Shown: positions 41,594 through 46,277 of the stretch, one piece after another | Numbering within the stretch: position 1 is the first letter of the stretch | Layout of the letters: each line of letters opens with the position of its first letter | Source: Paenibacillus tarimensis | Lineage (GTDB): Bacteria > Bacillota > Bacilli > Paenibacillales > Paenibacillaceae | Length of the DNA stretch: 46,277 nt | Direction: 5' to 3' | Assembly (NCBI RefSeq): GCF_021532315.1 | Contig: NZ_JAKGAO010000033.1 | Coordinates: 1 to 46,277 of the forward strand | Translations under genes and position numbers: made by a program | The notes under the pieces: generated by a model | Seen by the model: the letters and a program-made list of their open reading frames with translations, nothing else | Database searches by the model: none | What the model was told of the DNA's origin: nothing

Positions 41594-44500
41594 ACTTTAG
41601 TTTTTTGTTGAGCAGCTGGCTGATCTGGCTGAGCTTGTCAATCGACAGCTTGTTGTACACCAAGTCCGAGGGACTGACCTCTGTGCCGGTTTTGCCCATG
41701 CAGTGGCTTATTATGGCCTGCAGCTGCTCCTTGTAAAGGCCGGTGAGCTCTGCTATCGCCGCTTCCTCATATTCGCCGCGGCTGTAGCCGACCGTCATCC
41801 GCAGCCTCCCGTCCGCCACCATGCCTGTCCACTCCATTGCATAAAGCTTGCGGGCACTGGGGCTGATATTCGTGCCGCTGCCGAGCTTCGACAACGAGAA
41901 TACTCCGTTATCCTGCGCCTGATCTGACTGGCCCAGATAGTTGAAGCTAATCTCCGGCTGCAGTCCGAACCGCAGCTCCTGCCGCTGCTCCTGCGGTGTC
42001 AAATATTCCAGCACGCCGTAGCCGATGCCATGGTTAGGAATCCGGCGCAGACTGTCCTTGACCGACTTCAGCATATATCCCATGTCATCGGGACGGCTGG
42101 CATCCAGGACGACGGGGTACTGGGCAGTAAACCAGCCTATTGTCCGGGAAATATTGTACGGCCTGTCGAGTTTCTCCCTGCCATGGCCCTCCAGATGAAT
42201 AAGCGTCTTCTGCCGGCCCGACCACTGCCTGAGCGCCAGCGCCAATGCCGTAAGCAGCACATCATTAATCTCCGTACTGTAGGTCCGGTGCACCTGCTTC
42301 AGCAGCTGTTCAGTCTGCTCCCGCGTGCATTCCATGACCGCCTCGGCCTGCTCCTCAGGCCGCCGCTGGCCTGCAATCCTGCGGGCCGGAAGCGGTCCCG
42401 GATTATCCTGTTCCACCGCCTGCCAGTAAGGGATCTCCTTCAGCAGTTCACTGTGGACCGCATACTGCCGGACCTTGTGCGCCCACTCCCGGACTGACAG
42501 CGTCTTCGCCGGAAGCCGAACCGCCTCTCCGCGTTCCGCCTGGACATAGGCCTCAGCCAGATCCTCCAGCAAAATACGCCAGGAGACTCCGTCCACCACA
42601 AGATGATGAATTACAATGTGCAGGTGGTCACCACCCGCGGTCCGAAGCAGTGTGAAGCGGTACAGCGGGCCCTTCTCTATATCGAGGCTTCTCTGAGCTG
42701 ATTCCACCTGCCGGGAAATATAAGCCTCCCGCTCCCCCTCTGTCATGCTGCCTGTCTCGACGATATTCAGCGTGACCGGGCCAATCTCATGTGCGCTGAG
42801 ATTCCGTGCTGTCCAGGTCCCACTAACTTGTCTGAACACCATACGGAGCGCATCATGATGGACAACTATTGCCGTTAGCGCCTGCTTGAGGGCATCCGTG
42901 TCAAAGCCGCTGCTCCGCTGGAGCATAACTGCCTGGTTAAAATGATGCTGCTCCTCAAAGGCTTGGCTGAAGAACCAATGCTGAATGGCCGTAAGCGGCA
43001 CATCCCCGGTCACCTCATCCTGGCTGATCGTCTCCTCATCTTCCTTGATATGAGGTGCCAGCTGCATGAGTACCGGATGCTGGAACAGATGCTTCATCTC
43101 CAGCACCAGCCCCTGCTGATGCAGACGGGATGAAACCTGAATGGCCTTAATTGAATCGCCGCCCAGATTGAAGAAATGGTCATGAATGCCGACCCGCTCC
43201 GTGCCCAGCACCTGCTGCCAGATTTCGGCGAGTCTGCACTCCATCTCGGTACGCGGCGCCTCGTAGATCTCAGAAGCCCCGCTGCTTACATCCGGTGCAG
43301 GCAGCGCCTTCTTGTCGAGCTTTCCATTAGGGCTCAGCGGCAGACGCTCCAGATGGACAAAGTAGGCGGGTACCATGTAATCCGGCAGCGCCTCCTCCAG
43401 GAAGGTGCGGTACGCTGCCGCCTGCCTGGCTGTGACGGTGTAAGACGGGGCCGGACTGCCGCCGTCTGCCCTGCCCGCCGCATCCTCCGGTATAATATAG
43501 GCGCATAGATAGGGCTGCCCATGCTCGTCCTTCCGGTCAAGCACGACCGCTTCCGTGACACTCAGATGCAGACGCAGGCGGGCGGCAATCTCCTCCAGTT
43601 CAACACGGAAGCCGCGGATCTTGACCTGCTCATCAAGCCTGCCAAGAAACTCAATCGTACCGTCTTCCAGCCACCGCGCCATGTCTCCCGTCCGGTACAT
43701 GCGGCGGCCGGTTTCCGGATGCGCAGTAAACTTCTCAGCCGTCAGTTTAGGCTTCTTCCAGTATCCGCGCGCTAGGCCGGGACCTGCCGCACACAGCTCG
43801 CCCGGAACACCGATCGGTACCGGTTGTCCAGCCCGGTCTACAATATAGATTTGATGGTTGCCGACAGGTCTGCCGATTACTGCAGTCCTGCCCGGTTCAA
43901 TCCCAATCTGGGCTGCAGTCGCAATCGTGTTCTCGGTCGGTCCGTATTCGTTAATCAGCAGCGTCTTCGGCAGCATCCGCCGGCTTCTGGCCACGAGCTC
44001 TTCTGCCGGCCGTTCCGCCGCGAGAATGACGGTCTTCAACTGATCCAGTCCGCCGCTCGTTTCCGCAAAATCCAGCAGCGCCTGATACATCGAAGGGATC
44101 GCGCTGAACGACGTGACGCCATGCCGGGAGGCAAGCTCCCGGATAACCTTGTAATCCTTGCTGTCTTCATCTCTCACAACTACCAGGCTGCCGCCTGTTA
44201 GGAGTGCAGAGTAGAGGCTTGCTCCATATCCGTCGAAGGAGAACGATATCATCTGCAGCGTCCGGTCATCCGCACCGATGCCGTAAGCCTGCGTCCGCCA
44301 GGCCGCATAGTTGACAACGCCCCGGTGCGCAATAGCCACACCCTTGGGCAGCCCGGTCGAGCCGGACGTGTAAATGATGTATGCAAGATCATCTGCCTGG
44401 ACGTCCAGACCTAGATTCTCCTGATTCGCCAATACACCCTGACCTGGGGCAGCAACCGGCTCCTGGCTCAGCGGGAGCACCTTAATGCTTCCGGGCAGCA

Positions 44501-46277
44501 GCTGCGATGCTTCCTCCAGATCCGTTAAGACGAGCTGCATGCCGCTGTCCTCTGCCATGTGGGCTATCCGTTCGCGCGGATAGGAGGGATCAATCGGCAC
44601 ATAGGCCAGACCTGCCTTCAGAGTGGCCAATACAGCGGCAATCCGGTCAACCGGATGCTTCGCCATAATGCCGACCAGCAGGCCGTCCTCCTGCCCGCGC
44701 CGGCGTTCATGCGGTACGTGAAGGCCTGGATGGCTGGCCCGGATGGACCGCGCCAGCTGGTTCGCTCTGGCGTTCAGCTCCGCATACGTAATCGTGTCAT
44801 CGTTGTACAGCACCGCAGGGTGCTGCGGCCGCTTCATAACCTGCTCCTCGAACCGCTGGTGGATGGTCGCCGGCCCCGTTACCGCCCACCGGTTGACGGC
44901 ATATTCTTCCGTAACTTTTGCCCGCTCTTCCCGCGACAGCAGGCTGAGCTCTGACAGCCGAATCTGTCCTCCGCATTCCGCCAGGCTGCTGAGCAGCTGC
45001 ATGTAGTGAGCAGCCATCCGTTCTACTGTTACCTGCTGGAATAGCTGTACGCTGTATTCGAAGCCCGCACTGATGCCGTCCAGCTCTTCAGCGGCAAACA
45101 GCGTCAGATCGAACTTGGCTGTACGATGCAGGTAATCATAAGGTTCAATGCTGACCTGGTCCATCAACAGGCTGCTCCGGTCCACATTTTGCAGGATGAA
45201 CAGGACGTCGAACAGCGGATTCCGGCTCGCGTCCCGCTGCAGCCCAAGCTTGTCCACCAGCTGCTCGAACGGGTAATCCTGGTGCTCGAAGGCACGCACC
45301 ACGCGTTCTTTCAATTGATCAAGCAGGCCGCCGAAGGTCAAGTCCTGTCTCGGCCGGCTGCGCACTACCACGGTGTTGACGAACATTCCCACTACCTGCT
45401 CGAGGTCTGCGTGGGTTCTGCCGGCAACCGGCGAACCGATCAGGATATCCTCCTGATCCGAGTACTTGGATAACAGCACGCTGAAAGCAGCCAGCAGGAC
45501 GGTGTACAAGGTTGTTCCCGAAGCATCAGCCATTGACCGGAGTCTTGCTGTCAGCTCCGCATTTATCCGGAAGCGGACATGGCCGCCTTCGAAGCTTCGC
45601 ACTGATGGCCGCGGATGATCCGTTACCAGATCAAGAACCGGAATCTCGCCCGAGAGCTCGTTCAGCCAGTAGGATTCATGTTCCCGCTGGGCCTGCTGAT
45701 ACGGCTCCTGCAGCTGCCAGCAGGTATAGTCTTTATAATGAAGCGGAACCGGCTGAAGCTCCTGCCCCTTATAAAGCGCGCACAGCTCCTGCATCAGGAG
45801 AGGCACTGACATCCCATCCGCAATGGTGTGATGAATATCAATCAGGAACAGGTGCCGGTCACCCGCGAGAGGCAGCAGACCGGCTCTGATCAGCGGGCCC
45901 TTCTTCAGGTCGAACGGCTTGAAGAATTCTTCCACCCGCCTCCGGACGTCAGAGCTCTCTTCCTCGCCTGCTTTCACTGCTGTCCGGGGCAGCTGCTCAA
46001 TTACCGCGGCCGCCTGCGGGTCGATCCGCTGCATCAGCTCGCCGTCCACGTAAGCAAACGAGGTGCGGAGCGCTTCATGCCGCTCCACCACCTGCTGCCA
46101 GGCCCTTTGCAGCCGGGCTTCGTCGAGTGTTCCCGTCAGGCTGTAAGTCATCGTAATGTTATAGCTCATGCCAGCGCCGTCCATCTGGCTTAGGGCAAAC
46201 AAGCGCTTTTGCACCGCGGAAGCCGGGTAGAACGGCTGCTTCGGCGCCTGCGGGATGCGGGTGTACGCTTCTCCCTG
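41592..46277 (-). CDS. NRPS subunit A (5' end outside window): C-A-T-E module
   Basis: Adds one D-configured residue to the growing chain. The reading frame is open to the right edge, so the N-terminus and probably at least one upstream module are missing. 1561 residues are visible. Order, counted from the edge: C domain (opens YPASAVQKRLF near residue 17, HHTIADG near 147), A domain (core IIYTSGSTGLPKG near 631), carrier domain (LGGDS near 1033), epimerase (HHLVVDG near 1222, EGHGRE, RTIGWF), and a C-terminal COM-type tail ending in NKKLK. The YPxSxxQKRLF opening is the LCL type, so the residue received should be L. The GGDS carrier plus epimerase fits a D-residue product. A GTG lies in the visible frame at 46214, but it is inside the C domain core and is not a real start. 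The A domain is divergent and its substrate is uncertain. The stop codon overlaps the ribosome binding site of the next gene. Confidence 0.95.
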   Translation of the reverse strand, partial: QGEAYTRIPQAPKQPFYPASAVQKRLFALSQMDGAGMSYNITMTYSLTGTLDEARLQRAWQQVVERHEALRTSFAYVDGELMQRIDPQAAAVIEQLPRTAVKAGEEESSDVRRRVEEFFKPFDLKKGPLIRAGLLPLAGDRHLFLIDIHHTIADGMSVPLLMQELCALYKGQELQPVPLHYKDYTCWQLQEPYQQAQREHESYWLNELSGEIPVLDLVTDHPRPSVRSFEGGHVRFRINAELTARLRSMADASGTTLYTVLLAAFSVLLSKYSDQEDILIGSPVAGRTHADLEQVVGMFVNTVVVRSRPRQDLTFGGLLDQLKERVVRAFEHQDYPFEQLVDKLGLQRDASRNPLFDVLFILQNVDRSSLLMDQVSIEPYDYLHRTAKFDLTLFAAEELDGISAGFEYSVQLFQQVTVERMAAHYMQLLSSLAECGGQIRLSELSLLSREERAKVTEEYAVNRWAVTGPATIHQRFEEQVMKRPQHPAVLYNDDTITYAELNARANQLARSIRASHPGLHVPHERRRGQEDGLLVGIMAKHPVDRIAAVLATLKAGLAYVPIDPSYPRERIAHMAEDSGMQLVLTDLEEASQLLPGSIKVLPLSQEPVAAPGQGVLANQENLGLDVQADDLAYIIYTSGSTGLPKGVAIAHRGVVNYAAWRTQAYGIGADDRTLQMISFSFDGYGASLYSALLTGGSLVVVRDEDSKDYKVIRELASRHGVTSFSAIPSMYQALLDFAETSGGLDQLKTVILAAERPAEELVARSRRMLPKTLLINEYGPTENTIATAAQIGIEPGRTAVIGRPVGNHQIYIVDRAGQPVPIGVPGELCAAGPGLARGYWKKPKLTAEKFTAHPETGRRMYRTGDMARWLEDGTIEFLGRLDEQVKIRGFRVELEEIAARLRLHLSVTEAVVLDRKDEHGQPYLCAYIIPEDAAGRADGGSPAPSYTVTARQAAAYRTFLEEALPDYMVPAYFVHLERLPLSPNGKLDKKALPAPDVSSGASEIYEAPRTEMECRLAEIWQQVLGTERVGIHDHFFNLGGDSIKAIQVSSRLHQQGLVLEMKHLFQHPVLMQLAPHIKEDEETISQDEVTGDVPLTAIQHWFFSQAFEEQHHFNQAVMLQRSSGFDTDALKQALTAIVVHHDALRMVFRQVSGTWTARNLSAHEIGPVTLNIVETGSMTEGEREAYISRQVESAQRSLDIEKGPLYRFTLLRTAGGDHLHIVIHHLVVDGVSWRILLEDLAEAYVQAERGEAVRLPAKTLSVREWAHKVRQYAVHSELLKEIPYWQAVEQDNPGPLPARRIAGQRRPEEQAEAVMECTREQTEQLLKQVHRTYSTEINDVLLTALALALRQWSGRQKTLIHLEGHGREKLDRPYNISRTIGWFTAQYPVVLDASRPDDMGYMLKSVKDSLRRIPNHGIGYGVLEYLTPQEQRQELRFGLQPEISFNYLGQSDQAQDNGVFSLSKLGSGTNISPSARKLYAMEWTGMVADGRLRMTVGYSRGEYEEAAIAELTGLYKEQLQAIISHCMGKTGTEVSPSDLVYNKLSIDKLSQISQLLNKKLK
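43305..44870 (-). other. A domain of subunit A, aromatic-like pocket (uncertain)
   Basis: Pocket residues aligned by eye to GrsA positions 235-517 read D-G-A-S-I-A-E-I-A-K. This shares D235, G236, A301, E322, A331 and K517 with a Tyr code I remember from Bacillus synthetases (DGTLTAEVAK), so an aromatic substrate is the best guess. The domain is divergent. A polar insertion containing ERRRGQED lies near the A2 core, which reads LKAGLAYVPID. Another extra stretch (PEDAAGRADGGSPAPSY) precedes the A9 region. Confidence 0.55.

Noticed and set aside
46212-46214. GTG at 46214 as the start of subunit A
   Set aside because: The frame stays open to the edge, and the residues just upstream form the conserved YPAS opening of the C domain, so the gene continues outside the window.
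1-46277. CRISPR arrays, tRNA or rRNA genes, insertion sequences
   Set aside because: None seen. The internal repetition is homology between NRPS modules.

Overview
The window lies inside one very large non-ribosomal peptide synthetase (NRPS) assembly line. Everything is on the minus strand, so biosynthetic order runs from the right edge to the left. There are six consecutive synthetase genes, here called A (right edge, 5' end missing) to F (left edge, 3' end missing). Gaps between them are only 10, 19, 109, 96 and 18 bases, so they look like one operon. The GC-rich coding sequence, strong AGGAGG-type ribosome binding sites and Bacillales-style C, A, T, E and COM sequences suggest a Paenibacillus-like or Brevibacillus-like Firmicute. 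This is inferred from family style; there is no taxonomic marker gene.

Layout in synthesis order. A (41592-46277): C-A-T-E. B (29297-41581): C-A-T, C-A-T-E, C-A-T, then a terminal C. C (17347-29277): half-C-A(Thr)-T, special C-A(Asp)-T-E, C-A-T-E. D (12603-17225): C-A(Val)-T, then a terminal C. E (5166-12506): half-C-A(Thr)-T, special C-A(Phe)-T-E. F (1-5147): C-A(Val)-T, C-A (cut by the edge). The window shows 12 adenylation domains, 12 complete condensation domains, two half condensation domains and five epimerases. There is no loading module and no thioesterase, so initiation and release lie outside the window.

Pocket residues read by eye against GrsA give this partial product: D-X (aromatic-like pocket), Leu-like, D-X, basic residue, Thr or dehydrobutyrine, D-Asp, D-basic residue, Val, Thr or dehydrobutyrine, D-Phe, Val, X. 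Carrier-protein type (GGHS or GGDS), presence of an epimerase, and the opening motif of the next C domain agree at every step.

The most unusual feature is the subunit connections. Three junctions (A-B, C-D, E-F) are classical epimerase-COM to COM-condensation handovers. The alternating two (B-C and D-E) are different: the upstream protein ends in a complete free-standing C domain with a shared C-terminal tail, and the downstream protein begins with only the C-terminal lobe of a C domain, lacking HHxxxDG, fused to a Thr-selecting A domain. In both cases the Thr carrier protein is followed by a distinctive C domain that may dehydrate Thr. The block C-A-T-C // half-C-A(Thr)-T-C*-A-T-E therefore occurs twice, which suggests duplication of a split-subunit cassette. 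I do not recognise the product.
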